From: Eleftheria terrae
GTDB lineage: Bacteria; Pseudomonadota; Gammaproteobacteria; Burkholderiales; Burkholderiaceae_C
Reading direction: 5' to 3'
Length of the DNA: 64,000 nt
NCBI RefSeq assembly: GCF_030419005.1
Contig: NZ_CP106951.1
Span: forward strand, 4,278,001 to 4,342,000
The first letter of the stretch is position 1, and each line of letters opens with the position of its first letter. Of this stretch, positions 29,923 through 42,268 are shown piece after piece. The translations under genes and the position numbers were made by a program. The notes under the pieces were generated by a model. That model was not told where the DNA came from. It saw only the letters and a list, made by a program, of their open reading frames with translations, and searched no databases.

Positions 29923-29936
29923 AAATGGGGTCAGAC
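29923..29936 (+). repeat. left 14-bp inverted repeat of the RAYT element
   Basis: AAATGGGGTCAGAC, followed by CCATTT, so the left end is itself partly palindromic (AATGGGGTCAGACCCATT with one missing C). It is exactly complementary to the right repeat 779 bases away. Confidence 0.8.
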
Positions 29937-29964
29937 CCATTTCGCCTTCACCCGGCTTACCATC

Positions 29965-30696
29965 TTGGCCCGACTTCCCCGACTGGTGGTCCCCGGACTG
30001 CCCCACCATCTCGTCCAGCAGGGACACCACCACCAACCCGTCTTCGAGACCGACGACGACTACCACGCCTATCTGCAGGCGCTGCGCGATGCGGCGCTGA
30101 CCTACCAGGTGGCCATCCATGCCTATGCGCTGCTGCCCACCGGCGTGCACGTGCTGGCCACCCCGGCCGACGCCACCGGGCTGAGTCGAATGATGCAGGC
30201 GGTCGGGCGGCGTTATGTCGCCTGGCACAACCGCGTGCGCGGGCGGTCGGGCACCTTGTGGGAAGGCCGCTTTCGCGCCACCGTGCTTGATCCTCAAGAG
30301 CATTTGCTGGCCACGATGCTGTACGTGGATACCGCCATACAGCGGGCCGACCCGAGCCTCGACCCTGCCAGATGGCCGTGGAGCAGCTATGCCCACCACC
30401 TGGGACGACGCAGCGAGCCCTTCCTGACCGCGCACCGGCTGTACTGGGCCTTGGGCAACACACCGTTCGACCGTGAGGCGCGGTACCAGGCGCTTGCCGA
30501 GCGGGGCCTGTCGTCCGCGCAACTCCGGCAGATCGGCGACGCCACATGGAAGGGCTGGGCGCTTGGCTCGGCCAGCTTCACGGCCTCCCTTTCACAGGCC
30601 ACGGATCGTCCGCTTGCACCAAGAAAGCGCGGGCGCCCCAAAAAGGACTTAACTCTGTCCCCAATTAAAGATCAGAAGGAGGTCATGAATGATTAA
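29965..30696 (+). CDS. RAYT-like (Y1/HUH) transposase with degraded active site
   Basis: A 243-aa protein recognisable as a REP-associated tyrosine transposase relative: MARLPRLVVPGLPHHLVQQG, SRMMQAVGRRYVAWHNRVRG, TLWEGRF, ARWPWSSYAHHLG, HRLYWALGNTPF and a basic RKRGRPKK tail. Key positions differ from the usual family pattern. The HUH region, normally NHVHLL, reads TGVHVL, so the first metal histidine is a glycine (residue 60). The GRY motif is GRF, and the usual NPVRAG segment is TAIQRAD. The frame is intact. Translation starts at a TTG at 29965 without a good ribosome site. It may be catalytically dead or domesticated. Confidence 0.8.
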   Translation: MARLPRLVVPGLPHHLVQQGHHHQPVFETDDDYHAYLQALRDAALTYQVAIHAYALLPTGVHVLATPADATGLSRMMQAVGRRYVAWHNRVRGRSGTLWEGRFRATVLDPQEHLLATMLYVDTAIQRADPSLDPARWPWSSYAHHLGRRSEPFLTAHRLYWALGNTPFDREARYQALAERGLSSAQLRQIGDATWKGWALGSASFTASLSQATDRPLAPRKRGRPKKDLTLSPIKDQKEVMND

Positions 30697-30701
30697 GTCG
30701 A

Positions 30702-30715
30702 GTCTGACCCCATTT
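30702..30715 (-). repeat. right 14-bp inverted repeat of the RAYT element
   Basis: GTCTGACCCCATTT, the exact reverse complement of 29923-29936. It ends nine bases before a TTGACT hexamer that may serve as the -35 box of gltB. Confidence 0.8.
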
Positions 30716-30723
30716 GTTTTGTC

Positions 30724-30751
30724 TTGACTTGTAAATGGCGCCCGGTATCCT
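30724..30751 (+). promoter_or_regulatory. candidate gltB promoter at the edge of the mobile element
   Basis: TTGACT (30724-30729), a 16-base spacer and TATCCT (30746-30751) lie about 40 bases before the gltB ATG. The -35 box is close to consensus, the -10 box is weak. Its position directly beside the right inverted repeat means the insertion may have shaped gltBD transcription. Confidence 0.4.
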
Positions 30752-30789
30752 CCCGCGTTATCCCTAACGATGATGAGACGGAGTGCGCC

Positions 30790-35538
<4,749 letters not shown>

Positions 35539-35563
35539 GCACGAGCGAGCGAGGAGTTAAGAA

Positions 35564-37030
35564 ATGGGTAAAGTCACCGGCTTCATGGAGTACGAGCGCG
35601 TCGAGGAAGGCTACGAGGCCGCCCCGACCCGCCTGAAGCACTACAAAGAATTCGTCATCGGCCTGAAGGAAGAGGACGCACGGGTGCAGGGCGCCCGCTG
35701 CATGGACTGCGGCATTCCGTTCTGCAATAACGGCTGCCCGGTCAACAACATCATCCCGGACTTCAACGACCTGGTGTACCGCAACGAGTGGCGCAGCGCG
35801 ATCGAGGTGCTGCACTCGACCAACAACTTCCCGGAGTTCACCGGCCGCATCTGCCCCGCGCCCTGCGAGGCGGCCTGCACGCTGAACTTCAATGACGAGC
35901 CGGTCGGCATCAAGTCGATCGAGCGCGCCATCATCGACCGTGCCTGGTCCGAGGGCTGGGTGGCGCCGCAGCCGCCCAAGTTCAAGAGCGGCAAGAAGGT
36001 GGCGGTGGTCGGCTCCGGCCCCGCCGGGCTGGCGGCCGCACAGCAGCTGGCCCGCGCCGGCCACGAGGTGGTCGTGTTCGAGAAGAACGACCGGCTCGGC
36101 GGCCTGCTGCGCTACGGCATTCCCGACTTCAAGATGGAGAAGTCGCACATCGACCGGCGCATCAAGCAGATGGAGGCCGAGGGCGTGCAGTTCCGCACGG
36201 GCGTGCTGGTGGGCAAGATGCCCGAGGGTTCGAAGGTCACCAACTGGGCCAAGGAAAGCATCTCGCCCGAGCAACTGGCCAAGGACTTTGACGCGGTGCT
36301 GCTGGCCGGTGGCGCCGAGCAGCCGCGCGACCTGCCCGCGCCGGGTCGCGAGCTGGCGGGCGTGCACTTCGCGATGGAGTTCCTGCCGCAGCAGAACAAG
36401 ATCAATGCCGGTGACAAACTGAAGGACCAGATCCGCGCCGAAGGCAAGCATGTCATCGTGATCGGCGGTGGCGACACCGGCAGCGATTGCGTTGGCACCT
36501 CGAACCGCCACGGCGCCAAGAGCGTGACGCAGTTCGAGCTGATGCCGATGCCGCCCGAGGAAGAGAACAAGGCGCTGACCTGGCCCTACTGGCCCTACAA
36601 GCTGCGCACCTCCTCCAGCCACGAGGAAGGCTGCGAGCGCGAGTTCGCCATCGCCACCAAGGAGTTCATCGGCGAGAACGGCAAGGTCACCGGCATCCGC
36701 ACCGCCCGCGTGGAATGGAAGGACGGCAAGATGGTCGAGGTGCCCGGCTCGGAGCAGGTGCTGAAGGCCGACCTGGTGCTGCTGGCCATGGGCTTCGTCA
36801 GCCCGGTCGCGTCGGTGCTCGACACCTTTGGCGTTGACAAGGACGCCCGTGGCAATGCGAGGGCGAGTACCGACTTCCTGGGGGGCTACCAGACCAGCGT
36901 GCCCAAGGTCTTCGCGGCGGGTGACATGCGCCGTGGCCAGTCGCTGGTGGTGTGGGCGATCCGCGAAGGCCGCCAGGCGGCTCGCTCGATCGACGAGTTC
37001 CTGATGGGCGCGAGCGATCTGCCCCGCTGA
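35564..37030 (+). CDS. gltD: glutamate synthase small subunit
   Basis: Beta subunit (488 aa) that feeds electrons from NADPH to GltB through FAD and two 4Fe-4S clusters. Seen: the cluster cysteines in [17 protein letters not shown] and [16 protein letters not shown]-binding [20 protein letters not shown], and NADPH-binding [18 protein letters not shown]. The C-terminal [18 protein letters not shown] is typical. A GAGGAG ribosome site precedes the ATG at 35564, 25 bases after gltB. Transcription of gltBD very likely ends at the strong hairpin at 37208-37238. Confidence 0.98.
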   Translation: MGKVTGFMEYERVEEGYEAAPTRLKHYKEFVIGLKEEDARVQGARCMDCGIPFCNNGCPVNNIIPDFNDLVYRNEWRSAIEVLHSTNNFPEFTGRICPAPCEAACTLNFNDEPVGIKSIERAIIDRAWSEGWVAPQPPKFKSGKKVAVVGSGPAGLAAAQQLARAGHEVVVFEKNDRLGGLLRYGIPDFKMEKSHIDRRIKQMEAEGVQFRTGVLVGKMPEGSKVTNWAKESISPEQLAKDFDAVLLAGGAEQPRDLPAPGRELAGVHFAMEFLPQQNKINAGDKLKDQIRAEGKHVIVIGGGDTGSDCVGTSNRHGAKSVTQFELMPMPPEEENKALTWPYWPYKLRTSSSHEEGCEREFAIATKEFIGENGKVTGIRTARVEWKDGKMVEVPGSEQVLKADLVLLAMGFVSPVASVLDTFGVDKDARGNARASTDFLGGYQTSVPKVFAAGDMRRGQSLVVWAIREGRQAARSIDEFLMGASDLPR

Positions 37031-37207
37031 GCAAGCGGGCCTGCAGGGCGGGGCCTGCCGTGGCCCCGCGGACGCCGCCGCCTCCGGGCGGCGCTGTTGT
37101 TCCCGGGGCTCAAACGTGGGCTGGGCGCAACATTTGCTTCGCGCGCGATATGCCCCCTCCAGGGGGGTACACGGGAAGGCCCCGGTGTTTTCCCCTATCA
37201 TCGGACC

Positions 37208-37238
37208 GCCGGTGCGCCAAGGCGCCGGCTTTTTTTTT
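37208..37238 (+). terminator. strong intrinsic terminator directly in front of mlaF
   Basis: GCCGGTGC (37208-37215) pairs with GCGCCGGC (37222-37229), an 8-bp stem with one G-U pair and a six-base loop, followed by nine T residues (37230-37238). It would end gltBD messages. The mlaF ATG begins only 13 bases later with no ribosome site between. The rest of the 221-base gap after gltD shows no clear feature. Confidence 0.85.
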
Positions 37239-37251
37239 CCGACTGCCGCCG

Positions 37252-38079
37252 ATGTCGCCTCCTTTCACCCTGCAACCGCCGGCCACGCCGCTCGTCGAGC
37301 TGCGTGGGGTGACCTTCGGCTATGGTGACCGGCTGATCCTGCAGGATGTGAGCCTGACGGTGCCGCGCGGCAAGGTGGTGGCCCTGATGGGCACCTCCGG
37401 CGGTGGCAAGACCACCGTGCTGCGGCTCATCGGCCGGCAGGTGGCGCCCCAGGCCGGGCAAGTGCTGTTCGACGGTGCCGACCTCGGCGCGATGGACCGC
37501 GACCAGCTTTACGCTGCGCGCCACCGCATGGGCATGCTGTTCCAGTTCGGCGCCTTGTTCACCGACCTGTCGGTCTTCGACAATGTGGCCTTCCCGCTGC
37601 GTGAGCACACCCGGCTGAGCGCCACCATGATCCGCGACCTGGTGCTGATGAAGCTCAACGCTGTCGGCCTGCGCGGTGCCCGCGACCTGATGCCCAGCGA
37701 GATTTCCGGCGGCATGGCGCGCCGGGTGGCCCTGGCCCGTGCCATCGCGCTGGATCCGGACCTCATCATGTATGACGAGCCCTTCGCCGGCCTGGACCCG
37801 ATCTCGATGGGCGTCGCCGCCCGCCTGATCCGCGACCTCAACCAGGCCCTGGGCGTCACCAGCATCGTCGTTTCACATGATGTGGACGAGACCTTCCTGA
37901 TCGCCGACCACGTGATTTTCCTGGCCAACGGCCGCATCGCCGCCCAGGGCACGCCCAGCGAGATGCGTGCTTCCCGCGACCCGCTGGTGCGCCAGTTCGT
38001 CGATGCCGCGGCGGACGGCCCGGTGCGCTTTCACTACCCGGCGGCAGGCGTGGCCGACGACTTCAGGATGGGGCACTGA
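37252..38079 (+). CDS. mlaF: phospholipid transport ATP-binding protein MlaF
   Basis: Cytoplasmic ATPase (275 aa) of the MlaFEDB complex, which moves phospholipids between the inner membrane and the periplasmic carrier MlaC to keep outer-membrane asymmetry. Walker A MGTSGGGKTTVLRL, signature EISGGMARRVALARAI, Walker B LIMYDEPFAGLDPI and the H-loop VVSHDVDET are all intact. The ATG at 37252 is the only plausible start ahead of the LVELRGVTFGYG strand. There is no ribosome site, and a strong terminator ends just 13 bases upstream, which raises the question of how it is transcribed and translated. Confidence 0.95.
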   Translation: MSPPFTLQPPATPLVELRGVTFGYGDRLILQDVSLTVPRGKVVALMGTSGGGKTTVLRLIGRQVAPQAGQVLFDGADLGAMDRDQLYAARHRMGMLFQFGALFTDLSVFDNVAFPLREHTRLSATMIRDLVLMKLNAVGLRGARDLMPSEISGGMARRVALARAIALDPDLIMYDEPFAGLDPISMGVAARLIRDLNQALGVTSIVVSHDVDETFLIADHVIFLANGRIAAQGTPSEMRASRDPLVRQFVDAAADGPVRFHYPAAGVADDFRMGH

Positions 38080-38082
38080 CCG

Positions 38083-38868
38083 ATGCTCGGCTTCCTGCAT
38101 CCCCGGCGGGTCGGCGCGGCCGTGCGCGGCAAGCTGGCCGACGTCGGCTATTCGGCCCGGCTGCTGGGCCAGCTGGTGCTGCTGGCCGGGCGGGTCTTTG
38201 CCCGTGGCCGGCTGGTGGTGGACCAGCTGCATTTCCTCGGCAACTACTCGCTGGCGATCATCGGCGTGTCGGGCCTGTTCGTCGGCTTCGTGCTCGGGCT
38301 GCAGGGCTACTACACGCTGCAGCGCTACGGCGCCGAGCAGGCGCTCGGCCTGCTGGTCGCCCTGTCGCTGGTGCGTGAGCTGGGGCCGGTGGTGTCGGCC
38401 CTGCTGTTCGCCGGCCGTGCCGGCACCTCGCTCACGGCGGAAATCGGCCTGATGAAGGCCGGCGAGCAGCTGGCGGCGATGGAAATGATGGCGGTCGACC
38501 CGGTGTTGCGGGTGCTTGCGCCGCGGTTCTGGGCCGGTGTCATTGCAATGCCCTTGCTTGCCGCGGTGTTCAGCGCGGTCGGCATCATCGGCGGCTGGGT
38601 GGTGGGGGTGCTGATGATCGGCGTGGACCCGGGCGCCTTCTGGTCCCAGATGCAGAGCGGTGTCGATGTCTGGACCGATGTCGGCAACGGCATCGTCAAG
38701 AGCCTGGTGTTCGGCGTCACGGTGACCTTCGTGGCGCTGCTGCAGGGCTTTGAATGCAAGCCGACGCCCGAAGGCGTGTCCCGCGCTACCACGCGCACGG
38801 TCGTGATGGCTTCGTTGTCGGTGTTGGCACTCGACTTCGTGCTGACCGCGCTGATGTTCTCGATTTGA
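38083..38868 (+). CDS. mlaE: phospholipid transport permease MlaE
   Basis: Inner-membrane permease (261 aa) of the Mla complex. Family features: [51 protein letters not shown] (the conserved MlaE core), [25 protein letters not shown] and the late helices [19 protein letters not shown]. It starts four bases after the mlaF stop, so the two are translationally close. About five to six membrane segments are apparent, as expected. Confidence 0.96.
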   Translation: MLGFLHPRRVGAAVRGKLADVGYSARLLGQLVLLAGRVFARGRLVVDQLHFLGNYSLAIIGVSGLFVGFVLGLQGYYTLQRYGAEQALGLLVALSLVRELGPVVSALLFAGRAGTSLTAEIGLMKAGEQLAAMEMMAVDPVLRVLAPRFWAGVIAMPLLAAVFSAVGIIGGWVVGVLMIGVDPGAFWSQMQSGVDVWTDVGNGIVKSLVFGVTVTFVALLQGFECKPTPEGVSRATTRTVVMASLSVLALDFVLTALMFSI

Positions 38869-38920
38869 CGAATGTATAAAGGAAAGGCCGCTGCGAGCCG
38901 CGGCGGCCGAGGAGTGGACG

Positions 38921-39409
38921 ATGCAAAAGTCTCGCCATGACCTGTGGGTCGGCCTGTTCGTGATGCTGGGTGCGGGCGCCATCGTGTTCCTGGCCCTGCA
39001 GGCGGCCAACCTGCTCAGCGTGTCCTTCGAGGACACCTATGTGGTCGACGCGCGCTTCGACAACATCGGCGGCCTGAAGCCGCGGGCGCCGGTCAAGAGC
39101 GCAGGCGTGGTGGTCGGCCGGGTCGAATCCATCACCTTCGATGACAAGACCTACCAGGCGCGCGTGCGGCTGGAACTCGAGCGCCGCTTCGCCTTCCCGA
39201 AGGACAGCTCGGCCAAGATCCTCACCTCCGGCCTGCTCGGCGAGCAGTACCTGGGCCTGGAGCCCGGCGCCGAGGAGGCCACGCTGGCTCAGGGCGACGT
39301 CATCACCCAGACGCAGTCGGCGGTGGTGCTGGAAAACCTGATCGGCCAATTCCTGTACAACCGCGCCGCGGACGGTCCCGGCGCCCAGTCTGGAGCCAAC
39401 AAGCCATGA
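38921..39409 (+). CDS. mlaD: phospholipid-binding MCE protein MlaD
   Basis: Membrane-anchored periplasmic MCE-domain subunit (162 aa) that forms the hexameric lipid channel on MlaE. One N-terminal membrane helix (DLWVGLFVMLGAGAIVFLALQ) is followed by the MCE core (YVVDARFDNIGGLKPRAPVK and SAGVVVGRVESITFD), then LTSGLLGEQYLGLEPGAEEA. A clear GAGGAG ribosome site precedes the ATG at 38921. The stop overlaps mlaA by four bases. Length is typical for the short proteobacterial form. Confidence 0.96.
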   Translation: MQKSRHDLWVGLFVMLGAGAIVFLALQAANLLSVSFEDTYVVDARFDNIGGLKPRAPVKSAGVVVGRVESITFDDKTYQARVRLELERRFAFPKDSSAKILTSGLLGEQYLGLEPGAEEATLAQGDVITQTQSAVVLENLIGQFLYNRAADGPGAQSGANKP

Positions 39410-40227
39410 AGCAGCCGCCCGTCCCCCTTGTCCCGCGCGTCCCGCGCATGCGCCTGGGCGTGACGCTGGCGGCCGCGGCGCTGCTGCTGGGTTGCGCCAC
39501 CAACAACCCGCGCGATCCGCTCGAGCCGATGAACCGCAAGATCTACGCCTTCAACGAGGCGGTGGACGAAGCGGTGCTGGAGCCGGTGGCCGTCAAGTAC
39601 CGGGACGTGGTGCCGAGCCCGGTGCGCACCGGGGTGGGCAACTTCTTCTCCAACCTGGGCGATGCCTGGTCGGCCGTCAACGGCTTCCTGCAGTTCAAGC
39701 TGGAGACTGGCCTGAAGAACACGATGCGCTTCGGGCTGAACACCCTGTTCGGCCTGGGCGGCGTGCTCGACATCGCGACCGAGGCCGGCATCGAGGCCGA
39801 GGATGAGGACTTCGGCCAGACGCTGGGCCGCTGGGGCGTGGGCGCCGGCCCCTACCTCGTGCTGCCCCTGCTCGGGCCGTCCACCGTGCGCGACACGGCG
39901 GCGCTGCCGCTGGACGCGAGGGCCGAGAGCTGGCCCTTCCGGCATGACGCGACCACGGCCTACGGCGCGCTCGCGCTGCGCGTGGTCGATGCCCGCGCCA
40001 ACCTGCTGGGTGCCACCGGCATGCTGGACGATGCCGCGCTCGACCCCTACCTGTTCGTGCGCGACGCCTACCTGCAGCGGCGCCAGAGCCTGGTGTACGA
40101 CGGTGACCCGCCCGCCACCGAGGAGCCGCGCGAGGACGGCACCGATGGCGAGGAGCCGGGCGCCGCGACCCCGCAGCCGGACGTGCCGGCTGCGGCGGAG
40201 CCGCCGGCTTCGGCCGCGAGCCAGTAA
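39406..40227 (+). CDS. mlaA: MlaA (VacJ) outer-membrane lipoprotein
   Basis: Outer-membrane lipoprotein (273 aa) that extracts mislocalised phospholipids from the outer leaflet and passes them to MlaC. The lipobox LLLGCATNN is followed by DPLEPMNRKIYAFNEAVDEA, then LGDAWSAVNGFLQFK, FGQTLGRWGVGAGPYLVLPL and LGPSTVRDTAAL, all hallmark VacJ segments. The C-terminal 45 residues are Glu/Pro/Ala-rich and look disordered. The gene lies within the mla operon, unlike Escherichia coli where mlaA is elsewhere. The ATG overlaps mlaD (ATGA). Confidence 0.96.
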   Translation: MKQPPVPLVPRVPRMRLGVTLAAAALLLGCATNNPRDPLEPMNRKIYAFNEAVDEAVLEPVAVKYRDVVPSPVRTGVGNFFSNLGDAWSAVNGFLQFKLETGLKNTMRFGLNTLFGLGGVLDIATEAGIEAEDEDFGQTLGRWGVGAGPYLVLPLLGPSTVRDTAALPLDARAESWPFRHDATTAYGALALRVVDARANLLGATGMLDDAALDPYLFVRDAYLQRRQSLVYDGDPPATEEPREDGTDGEEPGAATPQPDVPAAAEPPASAASQ

Positions 40228-40373
40228 GGGCGGTGCAGCCCGCGCCGACGTTTCACATCGAAACGATGGCGGCGCTTGGCCGGCGGCCTACCACAAGAAC
40301 CAATTTCCGCGTCACGGGTCTGACAGCGGAGTCGATGAAAAAATGGCGGCTTGACCGCCCCGAAAGGAAAGCA

Positions 40374-40988
40374 ATGATCCGTCGTAGTTTCGCCACCGCC
40401 TGCCTCAGCATGCTGATGGCCGTGACCGCACCGGCATGGGCGCAGCAGGCGCCGGATGCCCTGGTGAAGGAAGTCTCCACCGAAGTGATGGATGCGGCCC
40501 GCGAGGACAAGGCCATCCAGCAGGGCGACGTGCAGCGCGTCATCACGCTGGTCGATTCGAAGATCATGCCGCATGTGGATTTCGAACGCATGACGGCCTC
40601 CGCGGTCGGCCGTTACTGGCGCCAGGCCTCGGCGGAGCAGAAGCAGCGCCTGCAGACCGAGTTCAAGCAACTGCTGGTGCGCACCTATGCCGGCGCGCTG
40701 GCACAGGTCAAGGACCAGCGGGTGGTGATGAAGCCGATGCGTGCGTCGCCCGAGGACAAGGAAGTGATCGTGCGCAGCGAGGTGCGCGGCAAGGGTGATC
40801 CGGTGCAGATGGACTACCGCCTGGAGAAGACCGCGGACGGCTGGAAGATCTACGACGTCAACGTGCTGGGCGTCTGGCTGGTCGAGAACTACCGCAACAG
40901 CTTCGCCCAGGAAATCAGCCAGGGCGGCATTGACGGCCTGATCAGCAAGCTGGCCGAGCGGAACAAGTCGGCCGGCTCGCGCGGCTGA
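40374..40988 (+). CDS. mlaC: periplasmic phospholipid carrier MlaC
   Basis: Soluble periplasmic shuttle (204 aa) between MlaA and MlaD. The signal peptide MIRRSFATACLSMLMAVTAPAWAQQ is cleaved after AWA. The mature chain shows the Tol-Tol-Ttg2 family pattern: IMPHVDFERMTASAVGRYWRQAS, EFKQLLVRTYAGALA and MDYRLEKTADGWKIYDVNVLG. The ATG at 40374 has an AAAGGA ribosome site; in-frame ATGs upstream (such as 40266 and 40335) lack both ribosome site and signal peptide. 146 bases separate it from mlaA, with only a small GGCGG/CCGCC hairpin seen there. Confidence 0.95.
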   Translation: MIRRSFATACLSMLMAVTAPAWAQQAPDALVKEVSTEVMDAAREDKAIQQGDVQRVITLVDSKIMPHVDFERMTASAVGRYWRQASAEQKQRLQTEFKQLLVRTYAGALAQVKDQRVVMKPMRASPEDKEVIVRSEVRGKGDPVQMDYRLEKTADGWKIYDVNVLGVWLVENYRNSFAQEISQGGIDGLISKLAERNKSAGSRG

Positions 40989-41000
40989 GGAAGGCAGCCG

Positions 41001-41279
41001 GTGCTGTTGCTGCCGTCCACGCTCACCGTCCGCGAGGCGGCCGACACCTTGCGCCTGCTGGAGCAGGGCCTGCGGTCCTCGGGTGACACCCTGGTGATCG
41101 ACGCGGCCGGCCTGCAGCACTTCGACTCGTCGGCGCTGGCCGTGCTGCTCGAATGCCAGCGGCAGGCGAGTGCCGAAGGCAAGCGCTGCGAGGTGCGCCA
41201 GATGCCACTGCAGCTGAAGAAGCTGGCCGGGCTCTACGGCATCGCGGAGCTGCTGCCGGTGGAGGTGGCCGCGGCCTGA
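41001..41279 (+). CDS. mlaB: STAS-domain protein MlaB
   Basis: Small cytoplasmic STAS protein (92 aa) that binds MlaF and stabilises the MlaFEDB transporter. Seen: a short N-terminal strand LLLPSTLTVREAADTLRLLEQGL, DTLVIDAAGLQHFDSSALAVLLE (the STAS loop with the conserved serine) and the C-terminal LYGIAELLPVE. The GTG at 41001 gives the family length. It starts 12 bases after mlaC and is the last gene of the mla operon, closed by a bidirectional terminator. Confidence 0.92.
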   Translation: MLLLPSTLTVREAADTLRLLEQGLRSSGDTLVIDAAGLQHFDSSALAVLLECQRQASAEGKRCEVRQMPLQLKKLAGLYGIAELLPVEVAAA

Positions 41280-41312
41280 CTCGCCGCGCCACGTGCGCTG
41301 CTGCTTGACGAA

Positions 41313-41338
41313 AAAAACGGCTCCTCGGAGCCGTTTTT
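41313..41338. terminator. bidirectional terminator between mlaB and hexR
   Basis: AAAAACGGCTCC (41313-41324) and GGAGCCGTTTTT (41327-41338) form a perfect 12-bp stem whose ends give a T-run on either strand. It serves the mla operon from the left and zwf-hexR from the right. Confidence 0.9.
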
Positions 41339-41363
41339 CTTTGCCTGCGCGCCGCGCCTGCGT

Positions 41364-42221
41364 TCACTCGGCCGGGTGGGCGTAGCGCTTGGCGCGCAGG
41401 TTGCGCTTGATCTCCTGCAGCAGCGGTCGCAGGTGCTCGCCCAGCCGCAGCGCCACGCCGGTGGTCAGGATGTCGATGATCATCAGGTGCAGCAAGCGTG
41501 ACACCATCGGGCTGTAGCGGTCGTAGTCTTCCGGATGGTCGGCCGCCAGCAGGATCTGCGCATGCTGGGTCAGCGGCGAGCCGCTGGCGGTGATGACGAT
41601 GGTGGTGGCGCCCTTCTTGCGCGCGATCTCGGCGGCGTCGAGCAGGTCGCGGCTGCGGCCGGAATTGCTGATGATGACCGCGCAGTCGCCCGGCTGCAGC
41701 ATGGTGGCGCTCATCACCTGCACATGGCCGTCGCTGTAGGCCACCGCGTTGACGCCCAGGCGGAAGAATTTGTGCTGCGCGTCCTGCGCCACGATGCCGG
41801 AGTTGCCGACGCCGTAGAACTCGATGCGGCGGCCGTCACGGCCGGCCTGGGCGAGCGCGTCCATCGCCCGGTCAAAGGCATGGCTGGCGGCATCGTTGCG
41901 GAACTTCAGCAGGGCCGAGACGGTGTTGTCGATCACCTTGACGATGATGTCGGCCGGCTTGTCGTCCTCGTCCACCGAGCGGTGCACGAAGGGCACGCCT
42001 TCGTTGACGCTGCCGGCCAGCTTGAGCTTGAAGTCGGCCAGGCCGTCATAGCCCACGCTGCGGCAGAAGCGCACGACGGTGGGCTTGCTGACATGCGCCC
42101 GCTCGGCCAGCTCGGCCACCGGCAGGCTGGCGAAGCTGCGCGGGTCGGCCAGCACGAGCTTGGCCACCCGCTGTTCGGCCGGCGGCAGGGCAGGAATGGA
42201 CGCCTTGATGCGGTCGAGCAT
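41364..42221 (-). CDS. hexR: HexR, RpiR-family regulator of sugar catabolism
   Basis: Transcription factor (285 aa) with an N-terminal RpiR helix-turn-helix (VAELAERAHVSKPTVVRFCR, residues about 35-55) and a C-terminal SIS domain (IEFYGVGNSGIVAQDAQHKF, then DCAVIISNSGRSRDLLDAAE). HexR proteins repress zwf, edd/eda and related genes and are released by 2-keto-3-deoxy-6-phosphogluconate. The gene follows zwf by 47 bases on the same strand, and a HexR-like box lies between zwf and tal. This supports the assignment and suggests autoregulation. Confidence 0.92.
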   Translation of the reverse strand: MLDRIKASIPALPPAEQRVAKLVLADPRSFASLPVAELAERAHVSKPTVVRFCRSVGYDGLADFKLKLAGSVNEGVPFVHRSVDEDDKPADIIVKVIDNTVSALLKFRNDAASHAFDRAMDALAQAGRDGRRIEFYGVGNSGIVAQDAQHKFFRLGVNAVAYSDGHVQVMSATMLQPGDCAVIISNSGRSRDLLDAAEIARKKGATTIVITASGSPLTQHAQILLAADHPEDYDRYSPMVSRLLHLMIIDILTTGVALRLGEHLRPLLQEIKRNLRAKRYAHPAE

Positions 42222-42268
42222 GATGATGCCTTCTCTTCCTCAGCGCTGCGCCGCGGCGGGGGGCACCG

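Larger units (their letters stand above)
29923..30715 (+). mobile_element. inverted-repeat-bounded RAYT/IS200-like element
   Basis: AAATGGGGTCAGAC at 29923-29936 and its exact reverse complement GTCTGACCCCATTT at 30702-30715 bracket a single transposase-like gene. A related inverted motif, CTCTGTCCCCAATT, lies inside the 3' end of the gene (30653-30666). The left end abuts the hexanucleotide array with only five bases between them. The right end stops 75 bases before gltB. No target-site duplication is obvious. The layout suggests a small REP-associated transposase unit inserted between dgt and gltB. Confidence 0.7.

Noticed and set aside
29047..30522. Very long open frames through the hexamer array encoding Gly-Leu repeats on one strand and Ser-Pro repeats on the other
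   Set aside because: Any six-base repeat without a stop is open in all frames. There is no ribosome site or conserved flanking domain, and the frames run into the transposase gene out of phase or antisense.
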